Shown in pieces: positions 17,022-27,175 of a stretch of 64,000 nucleotides of DNA. How positions within the stretch are numbered: the first letter of the stretch is position 1; every line of letters begins with the position of its first letter. The DNA comes from an uncultured Pantoea sp. Lineage in GTDB: Bacteria > Pseudomonadota > Gammaproteobacteria > Enterobacterales > Enterobacteriaceae. The notes beneath the pieces are model-generated. The model was given only the letters and a program-made list of their open reading frames with translations, was not told the DNA's origin and did not search any database. Both the position numbers and the translations under genes were made by a program. The stretch covers positions 1 through 64,000 of the forward strand of contig CAJYVD010000010.1 in NCBI GenBank assembly GCA_913778495.1. Reading direction: 5' to 3'.

Positions 17022-18344
17022 TTACAGTGAGGCGCTTACCGGGGTGACGCTGTGCCGCGCGCGATACTGCTTCACCATGCGGCCAATCAGCAGCGTACCC
17101 AGTAAACCGCACACCGCGGCAAACGACAGCCAGACGCCCGGCATCGCTTTGTCACCCGTGGCGTGAATCAGATAGCTGGAGATCGCGGGGGTGAAGCCGC
17201 CAAACAGCGCCGTGGCCAGGCTATAGGCCAGCGAAAAGCCGCTCGCGCGCACTTCGGCAGGCATGATCTCCGCCAGATAGACCACCATGGCGCCGTTATA
17301 ACTGGCGTACAGGAAGGACAGCCACAGCTCCGCTTCCACCAGATGCGCAAAGGTCGGCGATGTCACCAGCCAGTGCAGAACGGGCCACGCGGTGAGAATC
17401 ATCAGCACGGTGAAAACCAGCAGCAGCGGACGGCGGCCAACGCGATCGGACAGGGCCCCCATGACCGGCAGCCAGAACAGGTTGGAAAGGCCGACAAACA
17501 GCGTCACCAGGAAGCTCTGCTTATCGCTCATCATCAGCACGGTTTTGCCAAAGGTCGGGGTGAACGCGGTGATCATGTAGAACATGACCGTGGTGGTTAC
17601 CACCATCAGCATCCCCGCCAGCACCAGCGCCCAGTTCTGCGCGACGGAGCGCACAATCTGACGCATGGAGGGATGGTGCTTGCGCTGGCTGAACGCTTCC
17701 GTCTCTTCCAGCATGCGGCGGATCCAGAACAGGAACGGCACAATCAGACAGCCGACCACAAACGGGATACGCCAGCCCCATTCGGTTACCGCATCCTTCG
17801 CCAGCAGGTGGTTTAGCGCCAGTCCCAGCAGCGCCGCGAAAATCACCGCCACTTGTTGACTGCCGGACTGCCAGCTTACGTAGAAACCTTTACGCCCTTT
17901 GGGCGCCACTTCGGCCAGGTAAACCGACACGCCACCCAGCTCAACGCCTGCTGAGAAGCCTTGCAGCAACCGTCCCAGTAAAATTAGCACCGGCGCGGCA
18001 GCGCCCAGCGTGGCGTAGCCGGGCACCAGCGCGATGGTCAGCGTGCCAAGCGCCATGAGTCCCAGCGTCAGCAGCAGCCCTTTGCGACGTCCGTGATGGT
18101 CAATGTAGGCGCCCAGCACAATGGCGCCCAGCGGGCGCATCAGGAAACCGGCACCGAAGGTCATCAGCGTCAGCATCAAGGAAGCAAAAGGATCATCCCC
18201 AGGGAAAAAGGTTTTGGCGATCGCCGTGGCGTAGTAGCCAAACACCATGAAGTCGTACATCTCCAGAAAGTTACCGCTGGTGACGCTGAAGATAGTTTTG
18301 GCCCCGCTCCTGGCCGGCTTTTGTAAAGATTGACTCGTGCTCAT
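17022..18344 (-). CDS. MFS citrate/tricarballylate-type proton symporter (CitA/TcuC-like)
   Basis: A 440-residue metabolite:H+ symporter of the MHS branch of the major facilitator superfamily. The sequence [21 protein letters not shown] at about residue 20 and [18 protein letters not shown] near 87 are close to Salmonella CitA and TcuC, as is [20 protein letters not shown] (about 127-146). Twelve membrane helices are expected. The likely substrate is a tri- or dicarboxylate such as citrate or tricarballylate, but specificity in this group cannot be read reliably. No catabolic genes (tcuAB, citrate lyase) adjoin it, and it appears to be a single-gene unit with its own terminator. Confidence 0.85.
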   Translation of the reverse strand: MSTSQSLQKPARSGAKTIFSVTSGNFLEMYDFMVFGYYATAIAKTFFPGDDPFASLMLTLMTFGAGFLMRPLGAIVLGAYIDHHGRRKGLLLTLGLMALGTLTIALVPGYATLGAAAPVLILLGRLLQGFSAGVELGGVSVYLAEVAPKGRKGFYVSWQSGSQQVAVIFAALLGLALNHLLAKDAVTEWGWRIPFVVGCLIVPFLFWIRRMLEETEAFSQRKHHPSMRQIVRSVAQNWALVLAGMLMVVTTTVMFYMITAFTPTFGKTVLMMSDKQSFLVTLFVGLSNLFWLPVMGALSDRVGRRPLLLVFTVLMILTAWPVLHWLVTSPTFAHLVEAELWLSFLYASYNGAMVVYLAEIMPAEVRASGFSLAYSLATALFGGFTPAISSYLIHATGDKAMPGVWLSFAAVCGLLGTLLIGRMVKQYRARHSVTPVSASL

Positions 18345-18731
18345 AACATCCTTCCCGTTTTTTCTTCCCCTTTTAGCGGGTTACGTCAGGAATAGATGTG
18401 ATCTCGTTCACCATTGCAGTTTACAAAAGTGAGACCAAACGTAACAAAAAAATAACAACACGCTGATGCAGATTCTTAGAAGACGAAACGCGCGACGTGA
18501 ACGGGCGCGCGCTTGCGCCACTGCGTTGTCCGTTGCGCGCCCTACTTCGATTGTGTTTTTTGCCCCTCAGGTGCCCGCGCGGGAAAAAGTCGCCGCTAAA
18601 AAAACATTAGCTACACGAATAAATAAACTGCCTTTTCGGGACAAGTCTGGTTCAGGCGTTGGCGCATTGACCGTTAACTCTTACAGGCTTTAAAGAGCAA
18701 TGACGCTCGTTAGGAAACTCTGGAGAGTAAA
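18345..18731. other. Intergenic region between MFS gene and Ig-like gene
   Basis: 387 bases between divergent genes. An open frame at 18466-18693 has no ribosome binding site and a composition unlike a protein, so it is not called. The stretch presumably holds two promoters; none is obvious. A good ribosome binding site (GGAGAG) precedes the start at 18732. Confidence 0.5.
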
Positions 18732-20162
18732 ATGAATTCAACGCGTGACACTGACAGATTATTTAGCACCCTTTGGCCTGAAGCCGCTGATCCCGCGCCC
18801 TCCGCCACGGCGAACCCTCGCCGCGACGACGATCGGGCGGCCCTTGACGCAGTGCAGCCGCAGCCGGAAAGAGCGCCCCCGACTATCCGCTATGCGCTGG
18901 ATGATGTCGGCACCGTCAAGGGCGAATTGGACAGCGGCAGCTCAACCGACGATTTCTCACCGACGCTGGTGGGACGCGCTGAACCCAACAGTATCGTTTA
19001 TTTATTTGCACAAAATAAATACGGCGGCATCGGGTTTAAGGGCAGCGTTAAAACCGACAGCGACGGTAACTGGGTTATCCAGTCACGCGAGATGATAAGC
19101 GGCGACGGGCTCTACAGTTTTCACGCCAGCTACACCAATAGCAAACAGGATTACCGTCCTGATTTCGTTCTGAACCTTGCGTCGCAGAACGATCCGGTGC
19201 CGCAGATCGCGTTTGCCCACGACAACAGCGGCGACATGACCGGAAAAATTTATCAGTACGGCACCACCGATGATAAAACCCCGACGTTGGAAGGGCGCGG
19301 CGCACCCGGCAGCGTCGTGGAGGTGCAGGCGCGGTCGAGCTGCGGAGGATGGCGCACCTTGGGCAGCGTCAAGGTAGACGCGCAGGGCAACTGGCAGTTT
19401 CCGGTGACGGAACGCGACCACTATGGCGAGTGGAGCTTTCGCGCCCGCGGCCATTACCACGGCCAAGCCAGTAGCTGGAGCGAGAACTTTACGCTGATTG
19501 TGATCCCTGAAAAGCCCCAGCCACCAACCATAGAATATCTCCTCGACGATCAGGGCTGTGCACCGGAAATGGTGTTTGATAGGGGCATAACCGATGACTC
19601 CACGCCGGTGCTAAACGGCACAGGCGTACCCGGACAGGTGATTGAGGTGGAGTACATTTTGCAGGCGCTGGGGTCGATTTCGGCGAGGCAAACCGGCAGC
19701 ACCGTGGTCGGCGAAGATGGCACCTGGCAATTCTCATTTCCCACACTCTACCAGCAAGGTTCTTGGGTATGTCAGGCGCGCGCCTCGACCGGCGAGCTAA
19801 AAAGCGCGTGGACGGCGACGTTTTCCTTTATTTTAGAATCTCCCGCCCCCACCCCGCAGGAAATCGCGCCTGACGAAAAAATCAGCGTTGCGCCGGAAAC
19901 CATGGATATCAATACCTTACTGGCGCATGCGGAGGCAGAGGGCGATCCTGAGCTGATGAAGGAGCTGCACGCGCTGCTGTCAAACCTTGAGGAGTCATTG
20001 AGCACACCCTCAACGCAGAATTATGTGATGCTGGACGGCGAGCAGATGGCGTGGTCGGATAGCGCAGGCGTGTTTACCCTGAAGGAATTGGGCTGGCACA
20101 ACGTGCCGCTGGGCGAGCACGAGTTAGCGGTGCCGTATCTGGCGCGAAACGAATGGTTCTGA
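18732..20162 (+). CDS. Ig-like repeat protein, 476 residues, no signal peptide
   Basis: Three consecutive Ig-like repeats of about 100 residues (roughly 47-150, 153-257, 260-367) share the pattern DD.G...G.L..G..TDD.TPTL.G...P...V and GSVK.D..GNW.F. This is the repeat type found in BapA/SiiE-like adhesins. Residues 1-45 are a charged, low-complexity leader, and there is no signal peptide, BapA prefix, membrane segment or RTX nonapeptide. The 110-residue tail (MDINTLLAHAEAEGDPELMKEL and onward) does not match the C-terminus of the paralogue at 33682. It probably belongs with the two Ig-like proteins at 33.7-40.1 kb. How it would reach the surface is unclear; a C-terminal type I signal is possible. 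Confidence 0.75.
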   Translation: MNSTRDTDRLFSTLWPEAADPAPSATANPRRDDDRAALDAVQPQPERAPPTIRYALDDVGTVKGELDSGSSTDDFSPTLVGRAEPNSIVYLFAQNKYGGIGFKGSVKTDSDGNWVIQSREMISGDGLYSFHASYTNSKQDYRPDFVLNLASQNDPVPQIAFAHDNSGDMTGKIYQYGTTDDKTPTLEGRGAPGSVVEVQARSSCGGWRTLGSVKVDAQGNWQFPVTERDHYGEWSFRARGHYHGQASSWSENFTLIVIPEKPQPPTIEYLLDDQGCAPEMVFDRGITDDSTPVLNGTGVPGQVIEVEYILQALGSISARQTGSTVVGEDGTWQFSFPTLYQQGSWVCQARASTGELKSAWTATFSFILESPAPTPQEIAPDEKISVAPETMDINTLLAHAEAEGDPELMKELHALLSNLEESLSTPSTQNYVMLDGEQMAWSDSAGVFTLKELGWHNVPLGEHELAVPYLARNEWF

Positions 20163-20177
20163 CAACCTCAGCCCAAT

Positions 20178-20206
20178 AAAAAAGCGGCCGATCGGCCGCT
20201 TTTTTT
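20178..20206. terminator. Bidirectional terminator
   Basis: A-run, 7-bp perfect stem (GCGGCCG at 20184-20190 with CGGCCGC at 20193-20199), then a run of seven T residues. It serves the Ig-like gene on the plus strand and exbD on the minus strand. Confidence 0.9.
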
Positions 20207-20220
20207 ACTCAAGTACAGGC

Positions 20221-20643
20221 TTACTTTTTCACGCTTTCCATGCCCATCAAGCCTATCTTGAGATATCCCGCCGCGCGCAGCTGATCCATCACGCTCATCA
20301 AGGTTTCGTAGTCCACCGACTTATCCGCCTGGAAGAAAATAGTGGTGTCCTTGTTGCCTGCCGTTTGCGCGCTCAGGGCATCGACCAGCGTCTCTTTGCT
20401 CACCGCGTTATTGCCGATGAAGATTTGCTTGTCCTGCTTAATGGAGAGATACACCGGCTTTTCTGGACGCGGCTGCGGGGCGCTGGTCGAGGCAGGCAGG
20501 TTAACGCGCACGTCGACCGTTGCAAGCGGTGCCGCCACCATAAAAATGATCAGCAGCACCAGCATGACATCGATAAACGGCGTCACGTTGATTTCATGCA
20601 TCTCGCCGTCGCCGATGGCGTCATCGTTTAAGCGCATCGCCAT
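20221..20643 (-). CDS. TonB-system protein ExbD
   Basis: A 140-residue ExbD, the periplasmic-facing partner of ExbB in the proton-driven motor that energises TonB. The single membrane helix (about residues 22-43) contains INVTPFIDVMLVLLIIF with the essential proton-path aspartate D25. The periplasmic domain follows. Length equals E. coli ExbD (141). It follows exbB with a 5-base gap, and the pair is expected to be iron-regulated through the Fur-like site at 21464. The proteins serve uptake of siderophore-iron and vitamin B12 through outer-membrane receptors. Confidence 0.97.
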   Translation of the reverse strand: MAMRLNDDAIGDGEMHEINVTPFIDVMLVLLIIFMVAAPLATVDVRVNLPASTSAPQPRPEKPVYLSIKQDKQIFIGNNAVSKETLVDALSAQTAGNKDTTIFFQADKSVDYETLMSVMDQLRAAGYLKIGLMGMESVKK

Positions 20644-20648
20644 GGTGC

Positions 20649-21392
20649 TTACCCTACGCGCAGCTTTTGTGCTGCTACGCGGCTGCCGGCTTTGACCGCT
20701 TCAATCGTGCCGAGATCCAGATCGCGGCTCTGCAGCAGCATGATCTGCGCGGCGACGTCGCCCAGCGAGGCTTTGTAGCTGGCAATCATGCGCGCGAAAA
20801 CGTTGTAAATCACCACCGCCGGGATCGCCGCGACCAGGCCAATCGCCGTGGCTAACAGCGCTTCCGCGATGCCTGGCGCGACGACGGCAAGGTTGGTGGT
20901 CTGGGTTTGGGCAATCCCGATAAAGCTATTCATAATGCCCCACACGGTGCCAAACAGGCCGATAAAGGGCGCGACGGAACCGATGGTGGCGAGGAAACCA
21001 TTACCGCGACCCGCGTGGCGGCTAAAGGCGCCTACGCGACGCTCCAGGCGGAAACTGGTGCGCTCTTTAATGCCGTCGATATCATCGCTACCGGCGGACA
21101 GGATCAGCTCATTTTGCGCGTCGTTAAGCAGTACCGTGCTGGCGCTGTGGCGGCTGAAGCGCTCTGCGGCACGGTAAGCGTCATCAAGGGAGCGGGCTTC
21201 GCTCAGATCCTGCTGTTCGCGTTTAAGGCGCCGTTTCGCCCCGCTCAGTTCAGCAAACTTGCCAAAGAAAATGGCCCAGGTCACTACCGACGCCATCAGC
21301 AGGCCGATCATCACCACCTTTACCACGATATCCGCATGTTGATACATGCCCCAGACGGAGAGATCCGTCTGCATCAAATCACTGGCTACCAC
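20649..21392 (-). CDS. TonB-system protein ExbB
   Basis: A 247-residue inner-membrane protein with the three ExbB helices. DLMQTDLSVWGMYQHADIVV at the N-terminus, RTSFRLERRVGAFSRH and LATIGSVAPFIGLFGTVWGI match E. coli ExbB closely, as does the last helix LATAIGLVAAIPAVVIYNVF. It forms the pentameric stator around ExbD and powers TonB-dependent transport. First gene of exbBD, divergent from metC, as in E. coli. A likely Fur box lies about 72-90 bases upstream of the start codon. Confidence 0.97.
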   Translation of the reverse strand: MVASDLMQTDLSVWGMYQHADIVVKVVMIGLLMASVVTWAIFFGKFAELSGAKRRLKREQQDLSEARSLDDAYRAAERFSRHSASTVLLNDAQNELILSAGSDDIDGIKERTSFRLERRVGAFSRHAGRGNGFLATIGSVAPFIGLFGTVWGIMNSFIGIAQTQTTNLAVVAPGIAEALLATAIGLVAAIPAVVIYNVFARMIASYKASLGDVAAQIMLLQSRDLDLGTIEAVKAGSRVAAQKLRVG

Positions 21393-21463
21393 GCTGCGTC
21401 TCCAACTTCTGTTGCACAGTTCACGATCGAAGCCACGATCATAGCAAACAACCCGCGCGAAGT

Positions 21464-21482
21464 GATAGTCGTTCTCATTACT
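21464..21482 (-). promoter_or_regulatory. Probable Fur box upstream of exbB
   Basis: Read on the minus strand, the segment contains TAATGAGAACGACTATC, matching 14 of 17 positions of the variant Fur consensus TAATGAGAATCATTATC. Its position before exbB agrees with known iron control of exbBD in enterobacteria. The metC promoter on the other strand lies in the same gap. Confidence 0.65.
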
Positions 21483-21652
21483 ATTTACAAACTGCGCCGC
21501 CGCGTTATCAGTGGCTTTTTCCCCGGATGCGGGTCATCGCGCCGCAGGCGTGGTAAACCCTCGACTCACTCTGATAATCATGATTCAAAAGCCACCCGAG
21601 CGGGTAATTCGTGGTAACGTGAAGCCTTTGCGGTAAGCGTCAGGAAAGGCCG

Positions 21653-22843
21653 ATGGCAACGAACAAAATCGATACCACGCTGGTGAGCGCGGGACGCAGT
21701 AAACGTTATACCCAGGGCGCCGTCAACAGCGTGATCCAACGCGCGTCGTCGCTGGTTTTTGACACGGTGGCGGACAAAAAGCGCGCTACCGCCGGACGCG
21801 CCAGCGGTGAACTGTTTTATGGCCGACGCGGCACCCTCACGCACTTTGCGCTGCAGGACGCAATGACCGAGCTCGAAGGCGGTGCTGGCTGTGCACTCTA
21901 TTCCTGCGGCGCGGCAGCCGTCGCCAATGCCATTCTGGCCTTTGTGGCGGCAGGCGATCATATTCTGGTCAGCGGCGCGGTGTACGAACCGACGCAGGAT
22001 TTCTGCACTAAAATCCTCAGCAAGATGAACGTCGCCACCACCTTTTTCGATCACCAAATCGGCGCCGAGATTGCCGCCCTGATTCAGCCCAATACCCGCG
22101 TGGTGTTTCTGGAATCGCCCGCCTCTATCACCATGGAAGTGCAGGACATTCCGGCGATTGTCGCTGCGGTGCGCGCCAAAGCCCCTGACGCGGTGATCAT
22201 GATCGACAATACGTGGGCGGCGGGCGTGCTGTTTGGTGCGCTGGCGCACGACATTGATATTTCTATTCAGGCCGCCACGAAATACATCATTGGTCACAGC
22301 GATGGCATGATTGGCACGGCGGTCGCAAACGCGCGCTGCTGGCCGCAGCTGCGTGAAAACTCCTACCTCATGGGCCAGATGGTGGATGCCGATACGGCCT
22401 ACATGGCCAGCCGCGGCCTGCGCACGTTGAGCACGCGGCTGCGTCAGCATGAAGAGAGCGCGTTACAGGTCGCAGAGTGGCTGGCGACGCAGCCTGAAGT
22501 GGCGCGCGTTAACCATCCGGCGCTGCCACAGTCGCCGGGCCACGCCTACTGGAAACGCGATTTTCGCGGCAGCAGCGGCCTGTTCTCGTTTATTTTGCAC
22601 GAAAAACTGGGCCGCGAGCAGCTGGCGCACTATCTTGATGGCTTCGAACACTTCAGCATGGCCTACTCGTGGGGCGGCTATGAGTCGCTGATTCTGGCCA
22701 ACCAGCCCGAAGAGCTGGCGGCCATCCGTCCGGCGGGCGGCGTAGATTTCAGCGGGACGCTGGTGCGCCTGCACATCGGGTTAGAGCACGTTGATGACCT
22801 GTTGATGGATTTGAAAGCGGGCTTTGCCCGGCTGCGAAGTTAA
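21653..22843 (+). CDS. Cystathionine beta-lyase MetC
   Basis: A 396-residue PLP enzyme of the Cys/Met metabolism family that cleaves cystathionine to homocysteine, pyruvate and ammonia in methionine synthesis. The PLP-binding lysine is K210 in [14 protein letters not shown], and [13 protein letters not shown] (phosphate-binding region) and GYESL near the C-terminus are conserved. Length equals E. coli MetC (395). AGGAAAGG precedes the start. Divergent from exbB, as in E. coli; a clear MetJ box was not found in the 260-base gap. Confidence 0.96.
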   Translation: MATNKIDTTLVSAGRSKRYTQGAVNSVIQRASSLVFDTVADKKRATAGRASGELFYGRRGTLTHFALQDAMTELEGGAGCALYSCGAAAVANAILAFVAAGDHILVSGAVYEPTQDFCTKILSKMNVATTFFDHQIGAEIAALIQPNTRVVFLESPASITMEVQDIPAIVAAVRAKAPDAVIMIDNTWAAGVLFGALAHDIDISIQAATKYIIGHSDGMIGTAVANARCWPQLRENSYLMGQMVDADTAYMASRGLRTLSTRLRQHEESALQVAEWLATQPEVARVNHPALPQSPGHAYWKRDFRGSSGLFSFILHEKLGREQLAHYLDGFEHFSMAYSWGGYESLILANQPEELAAIRPAGGVDFSGTLVRLHIGLEHVDDLLMDLKAGFARLRS

Positions 22844-22940
22844 ACAAAACATAAACCTGCTGCGGGCCAAAGGCGGAGGTCACGCCCTGTGCCGCTGCAG
22901 CGCGTTAAAATAGACTCCTTGTGACTCGATGAGATAGCCG

Positions 22941-23603
22941 ATGGGTGTTTTACATGAGATCGTCAGCGCGCTTTGGCATCAGGATTTTGCCGCGCTCGCT
23001 AATCCGGACGTAGTCTGGATCGTTTACGGCGTGATGTTCCTTACGCTGTTTCTGGAAAATGGCTTACTGCCTGCCTCTTTTCTGCCCGGTGACAGCCTGC
23101 TACTGCTGGCCGGCGCCATGGTCGCCAAAGGGGTGATGGATTTTGTGCCGACGATGGTGATTTTGACCACGGCGGCCAGCCTCGGCTGCTGGTTGAGCTA
23201 TCTGCAGGGGCGCTGGCTGGGCAACACCAAAATGGTGCGAAGCTGGCTGATGCACCTGCCCGCGCAATACCATCAGCGCGCGTGGCATTTGTTCAATCGC
23301 CACGGCTTGATGGCGCTGCTGGTGGGCCGCTTTCTTGCCTTCGTGCGCACGCTGCTGCCCACCATGGCGGGCATTTCGGGCTTGCAGAATGGTCGCTTCC
23401 AGCTGTTTAACTGGCTGAGCGGCCTCCTGTGGGTAGGCATTGTGGTGGCGATGGGCTACGGCATTAGCCAGGTACCGTTTATCAAACGCCACGAAGATCA
23501 GGTGATGGCGATCTTGATGGTGCTGCCGATGGTGCTGCTGTTTGTCGGACTTACTGGCAGCATTGTGGTGATTTGGAAAAAGCGGCGGCAGAAAACCTCG
23601 TAA
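22941..23603 (+). CDS. DedA-family membrane protein YghB
   Basis: A 220-residue DedA/Tvp38-family inner-membrane protein. The motifs [20 protein letters not shown] (about 38-57) and [19 protein letters not shown] (about 129-147), with the essential acidic and arginine residues of the family, are present. E. coli YghB is 219 residues and, redundantly with YqjA, is needed for proton-motive-force-dependent processes and cell division; lipid scramblase or transport functions have been proposed. It follows metC with a 97-base gap, as in E. coli. Confidence 0.94.
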   Translation: MGVLHEIVSALWHQDFAALANPDVVWIVYGVMFLTLFLENGLLPASFLPGDSLLLLAGAMVAKGVMDFVPTMVILTTAASLGCWLSYLQGRWLGNTKMVRSWLMHLPAQYHQRAWHLFNRHGLMALLVGRFLAFVRTLLPTMAGISGLQNGRFQLFNWLSGLLWVGIVVAMGYGISQVPFIKRHEDQVMAILMVLPMVLLFVGLTGSIVVIWKKRRQKTS

Positions 23604-23625
23604 GCTTGGGCGCGCCCGCCGCCCG

Positions 23626-24540
23626 TCAGGCGGCATCAGACGGCTGCGCAGGCAGCGTCTGACGCGCGCGACTCACCTCCTCTCCCGGCGTCACGCCGAA
23701 GTAACGCTTAAACTCCCGCGAAAACTGAGACGGGCTTTCATAGCCCACGCGAACAGCCGCCACGCTGGCTTTCAAGCCGTCCTGCAGCATCAGTAACCGC
23801 GCCTGATGCAGGCGATAGCGCTTGAGGTATTGCAGCGGCGAGGTTTGCGTCACCGCTTTGAAATTATGATGGAAGGCGGAGACGCTCATGTTGACTTCGG
23901 CGGCCAGCATCTCAACGCTCAGGCTGTCAGCATAGTGTTTTTCAATGCGGCGCAGCGCACGCGCGATCTGGCTAAATTGCGTCTGACGGTTCACCAGCGC
24001 CAGCAGCGCACCGCCTATCGGGCCGGTCAGGACATAGTAAATCATCTCTCGCACCAGCTGCGGTCCCAGAACGCGCGCATCGCGCGGATGCCCCATCACG
24101 TCCAGCAGCCGCTCGGCGGCGCACAGCATCTCTTCGCTCAAAAATGCCGAATGGATGCCACCGGTTTGCTGCGGGGGCTGAAACTGTTCGTCGTCGCCGA
24201 TATCCAGCAGCAGATCCTGCAGGCTGGCGATATCCACGTTGAGGAACATGCCAGCCAGCGGCGCGTCCGGCGTGGCTTCGGTTTCACACTCCACCGGCAG
24301 CGGCACGGTGAGCATCAGATACTTTGTAGCGTCGTAATAAAACTGCGTGCTGCCAAGGTAGCCCGTTTTACGCCCCTGAAACAGGATCACGATCCCCGGT
24401 TGATACATCATCGGGGTGCGTGGCAGCGGTTCACAGGCGTAAATCAGCCTGACATTCGGCACGGGACAAAGGGTGCGACCAGCCTGCATCAGCGTGATGA
24501 CACGCTGCGCCAGGTGGCGACAAAGGGCATCATGAGACAT
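23626..24540 (-). CDS. AraC-family regulator YqhC
   Basis: A 304-residue AraC-type activator. The N-terminal AraC_N domain spans about residues 20-170 ([16 protein letters not shown]), and the C-terminal double helix-turn-helix spans about 205-295 ([20 protein letters not shown], then [20 protein letters not shown]). The start at 24540 has GGAG 8 bases upstream and agrees with the family; a frame open to 24837 overlaps dkgA and is not used. In E. coli YqhC activates yqhD-dkgA in response to aldehydes such as glyoxal. Here it is divergent directly from dkgA, and yqhD is absent. Confidence 0.92.
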   Translation of the reverse strand: MSHDALCRHLAQRVITLMQAGRTLCPVPNVRLIYACEPLPRTPMMYQPGIVILFQGRKTGYLGSTQFYYDATKYLMLTVPLPVECETEATPDAPLAGMFLNVDIASLQDLLLDIGDDEQFQPPQQTGGIHSAFLSEEMLCAAERLLDVMGHPRDARVLGPQLVREMIYYVLTGPIGGALLALVNRQTQFSQIARALRRIEKHYADSLSVEMLAAEVNMSVSAFHHNFKAVTQTSPLQYLKRYRLHQARLLMLQDGLKASVAAVRVGYESPSQFSREFKRYFGVTPGEEVSRARQTLPAQPSDAA

Positions 24541-24681
24541 CGTGCGCTCCGGCAAAAAAAAGCAGTGTGCCGCAACCGTGCAGCTTGTGCCAGCGGTCTG
24601 GCACCGCTGACGCGCTGTCCGCGCGCGTTTACTGAGCAAGGTGTGCGCTTGTGTCGCACAGCGATCCGCGTCGCGCGTTTG

Positions 24682-24718
24682 TTGACTAGACTTACTTCCA
24701 TTCTTTCTACGGTAAGTC
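24682..24718 (+). promoter_or_regulatory. Candidate dkgA promoter/operator
   Basis: A TTGACT element at 24682-24687 is followed by an inverted repeat GACTTAC (24689-24695) and GTAAGTC (24712-24718) with 16 bases between, ending 23 bases before the dkgA start at 24742. It may be the site used by YqhC. The -10 box is not clear, so this is tentative. Confidence 0.35.
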
Positions 24719-24741
24719 ACTGTGATCAGTAAGGAGCAACC

Positions 24742-25569
24742 ATGGCAGAGCAACCCATTATCAAACTCCGCGACGGCAATATGATGCCGCAGCTTGGCCT
24801 CGGCGTATGGCAGGCCAGCATTGAGGAAGCACGCCACGCTATCCTGGAGGCGTTGAAAGTCGGTTATCGCTCAATTGATACCGCCGCCGTCTATAAAAAT
24901 GAGGAAGCGGTGGGCCAGGCATTACAGGAAACCGATGTTCCGCGCGAGGACATTTTCATCACCACCAAGCTGTGGAATGATGCGCAGCAAAATGCACAGC
25001 AGGCGCTGGAAACCAGCCTGAAAAAACTGCAGTTGGAGCAGGTGGATCTCTATTTGATGCACTGGCCGTGCCCGGAAAAAGATCGCTACGTGGACGCCTG
25101 GAAACAGATGATTGCGCTGCAGCAGCAGGGCTTAATCAAGAGCATCGGCGTGTGCAATTTCCATGAATCACACCTCAAACGCCTGATCGACGAAACCGGC
25201 GTGACCCCGGTGGTGAACCAGATTGAGCTGCATCCGATGCTACAGCAGCGCACGCTGCACGCGTGGAATGCCCTGCATCAGATCCAGACCGAGTCGTGGA
25301 GTCCGCTGGCGCAAGGCGGCGAAGGCGTGTTCGATCAGGAGATTATTCGTCATCTGGCGAAGAAATACGGCAAGACGCCGGCGCAGATTGTGATCCGCTG
25401 GCACCTCGACAGCGGGCTGGTGGTCATTCCTAAATCGGTGACGCCAGCCCGTATTCAAGAAAACTTCCAGGTGTTTGATTTCCGACTGGATAAAGCGGAA
25501 ATCAGTGAAATCACCAAACTGGACAGCGGCAAACGTCTGGGGCCGGATCCGGAAACCTTTAACGGCTAA
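24742..25569 (+). CDS. Aldo-keto reductase DkgA
   Basis: A 275-residue NADPH-dependent aldo-keto reductase, identical in length to E. coli DkgA (2,5-diketo-D-gluconate reductase A), which also reduces methylglyoxal and other aldehydes. Visible are the active-site tetrad region [13 protein letters not shown] (Asp, Tyr), TTKLWN (Lys) and LYLMHWPCP (His), plus the cofactor-binding [17 protein letters not shown] near the C-terminus. AAGGAG precedes the ATG. Regulated presumably by the divergent YqhC. The next gene, ftsP, is convergent. Confidence 0.95.
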   Translation: MAEQPIIKLRDGNMMPQLGLGVWQASIEEARHAILEALKVGYRSIDTAAVYKNEEAVGQALQETDVPREDIFITTKLWNDAQQNAQQALETSLKKLQLEQVDLYLMHWPCPEKDRYVDAWKQMIALQQQGLIKSIGVCNFHESHLKRLIDETGVTPVVNQIELHPMLQQRTLHAWNALHQIQTESWSPLAQGGEGVFDQEIIRHLAKKYGKTPAQIVIRWHLDSGLVVIPKSVTPARIQENFQVFDFRLDKAEISEITKLDSGKRLGPDPETFNG

Positions 25570-25581
25570 CCTCGCCCGGCG

Positions 25582-25612
25582 CGCTGCGGCTTACCTTTGA
25601 GGGGCCGCAGCG
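25582..25612. terminator. Hairpin between convergent dkgA and ftsP
   Basis: A perfect 9-bp GC-rich stem (25582-25590 with 25604-25612) with a 13-nt loop sits between the two stop codons. It lacks a T tract on either side, so it is a weak intrinsic terminator at best. Confidence 0.45.
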
Positions 25613-25615
25613 TTA

Positions 25616-27046
25616 TCAGGACTGCGCCGTCACCAGCAGCTGGCCGGCGGTGCCGCGATCGGCAAGCTCCAGCGTCTGGCTGTAATAGACAAACGGGAAG
25701 TGTTCCGACGAGCTCTGCGGGAAGCTCACCAGCAGCTCCACGTCCCCGTCCACCCATACCGTATCTTTCCAGCCGCGATCCTCGCCCATGGATGACGCGC
25801 CGTTGACGCTTTTGACCAGGAACATCACGCCCTGAATATGCAGCGACTGCGGACGGTCGGCATGGATGATCCAGCGTTCAAAGGTGCCCTGCTGGGCGGT
25901 GGTATCGATACGGCTCATGTCCCACAGCGCACCGTTGATGCCGGGCATGCTGTCACCGATGCGAAATTCCCGCGTGCGGACCGCCGCGCCGTCCAGAATC
26001 TGGTCGGCCAACAGGCGCATAGGAAGATTGTCCGTCACCAGCGGCAGCAGGCCGGTTGGGCGCAAACTGAGCACCAGCGTATTGGTGAGAATCGACGACG
26101 GTTCGAACAGGCCGCGCAGGCGATCCATCAGTCCGGCAGCGGCGCCTGCGGTAATCGAAACCTCGTCGCCCTGCGACATATCCACCAGCACTTCCCGCCG
26201 CTCACCGGGAGCCAGAGACAGCGTTTGCACCGCGACCGGTGCCGGCAAAAAGCCCTGATCGCTGGCAATCACGGTGAAAGGCCGGTTATCCGAAAAGTTC
26301 AGCTCGATACGGCGCGCGTTTGACGCGTTAAGCAAGCGCAAGCGTACCCAGCCGCGCGATACCTCAACGTAAGGATTTTGCACCCCGTTGACTAACAGCG
26401 TATCGCCCAGGAAGCCGCCCTCCGCCGGTGGGTTGTAAACCGGGGTGGCAAAATTATCCAGCCGCTTGTCCTGAATGATCAGCGGGAAGTCGTCTACGCC
26501 ATAGTGCTTGGGCAGCGGCAGCGCTTTGCTGACCTCATCTTCGATCAGCCACATGCCTGCCAGACCGTTGTAGACGTGCGGCGCCATACGGTTCGGCGTA
26601 TTGGCGTGATACCACAGCGTGGCGGCGCTCTGGCGCACCGGCAGCACCGGTGCCCAATCTACGCCGGCGGACATCATGCGCGGTGCACCGCCCATCAACG
26701 CGCCGGGCACCTGCAGGCCGCTGACGGTCATCGAGACCGGCTCGTTCAGGCGGTTGCTGTAAATCAATTTGACGTCATCACCGCTGTAAACCCGCACCGT
26801 CGGCCCAAGGTAGAGGCCATTGATGCCCCATACCGGCACTTTATTGCTGTCGCCGCTGAACGACCAGTGGCTGCGCTGCAGCGTCAGAAACAGCGGCTGC
26901 CCGCGACGGGACTCGATCAGCGGCGGAACGGGCAGCGGCACATCACCGAGCGGCGCGGCGGCGGCACGGGCGGTTAAGGGTGAAGCACCGGTAGCCAGTG
27001 CAATACCGGCTGAGAGCTGAATAAACTGACGTCTGCTGCAAGACAT
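25616..27046 (-). CDS. Cell-division protein FtsP (SufI)
   Basis: A 476-residue periplasmic protein of the multicopper-oxidase fold. The N-terminus MSCSRRQFIQLSAGIALATG is a twin-arginine (Tat) signal. As in E. coli FtsP/SufI (470 residues), the fold has lost the copper-binding His motifs (the C-terminal HCH-type box is absent; SFPQSSSEHFPFVYYSQTLELADRG ends the protein). It stabilises the divisome under stress. AAGG lies about 10 bases upstream of the start. It follows plsC on the same strand, the E. coli order. Confidence 0.94.
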   Translation of the reverse strand: MSCSRRQFIQLSAGIALATGASPLTARAAAAPLGDVPLPVPPLIESRRGQPLFLTLQRSHWSFSGDSNKVPVWGINGLYLGPTVRVYSGDDVKLIYSNRLNEPVSMTVSGLQVPGALMGGAPRMMSAGVDWAPVLPVRQSAATLWYHANTPNRMAPHVYNGLAGMWLIEDEVSKALPLPKHYGVDDFPLIIQDKRLDNFATPVYNPPAEGGFLGDTLLVNGVQNPYVEVSRGWVRLRLLNASNARRIELNFSDNRPFTVIASDQGFLPAPVAVQTLSLAPGERREVLVDMSQGDEVSITAGAAAGLMDRLRGLFEPSSILTNTLVLSLRPTGLLPLVTDNLPMRLLADQILDGAAVRTREFRIGDSMPGINGALWDMSRIDTTAQQGTFERWIIHADRPQSLHIQGVMFLVKSVNGASSMGEDRGWKDTVWVDGDVELLVSFPQSSSEHFPFVYYSQTLELADRGTAGQLLVTAQS

Positions 27047-27175
27047 AAAACTTCAGACCTTTTGCGCGGGGCGTGAACACGCCCTGTCCATGTTGTTCTT
27101 ATCAAGAAAGTGCTGTGCGTGCCCGTCCGGGCCGGGATGAACGGGGCGGATTGCCCAGCCCCGTTGTTACGTCCG

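Noticed and set aside
18466-18693. 75-codon frame before the Ig-like gene
   Set aside because: Arg/Ala-biased, no ribosome binding site, no recognisable family.
22449-22774. Overlapping frames within metC
   Set aside because: Shadows of metC in other frames.
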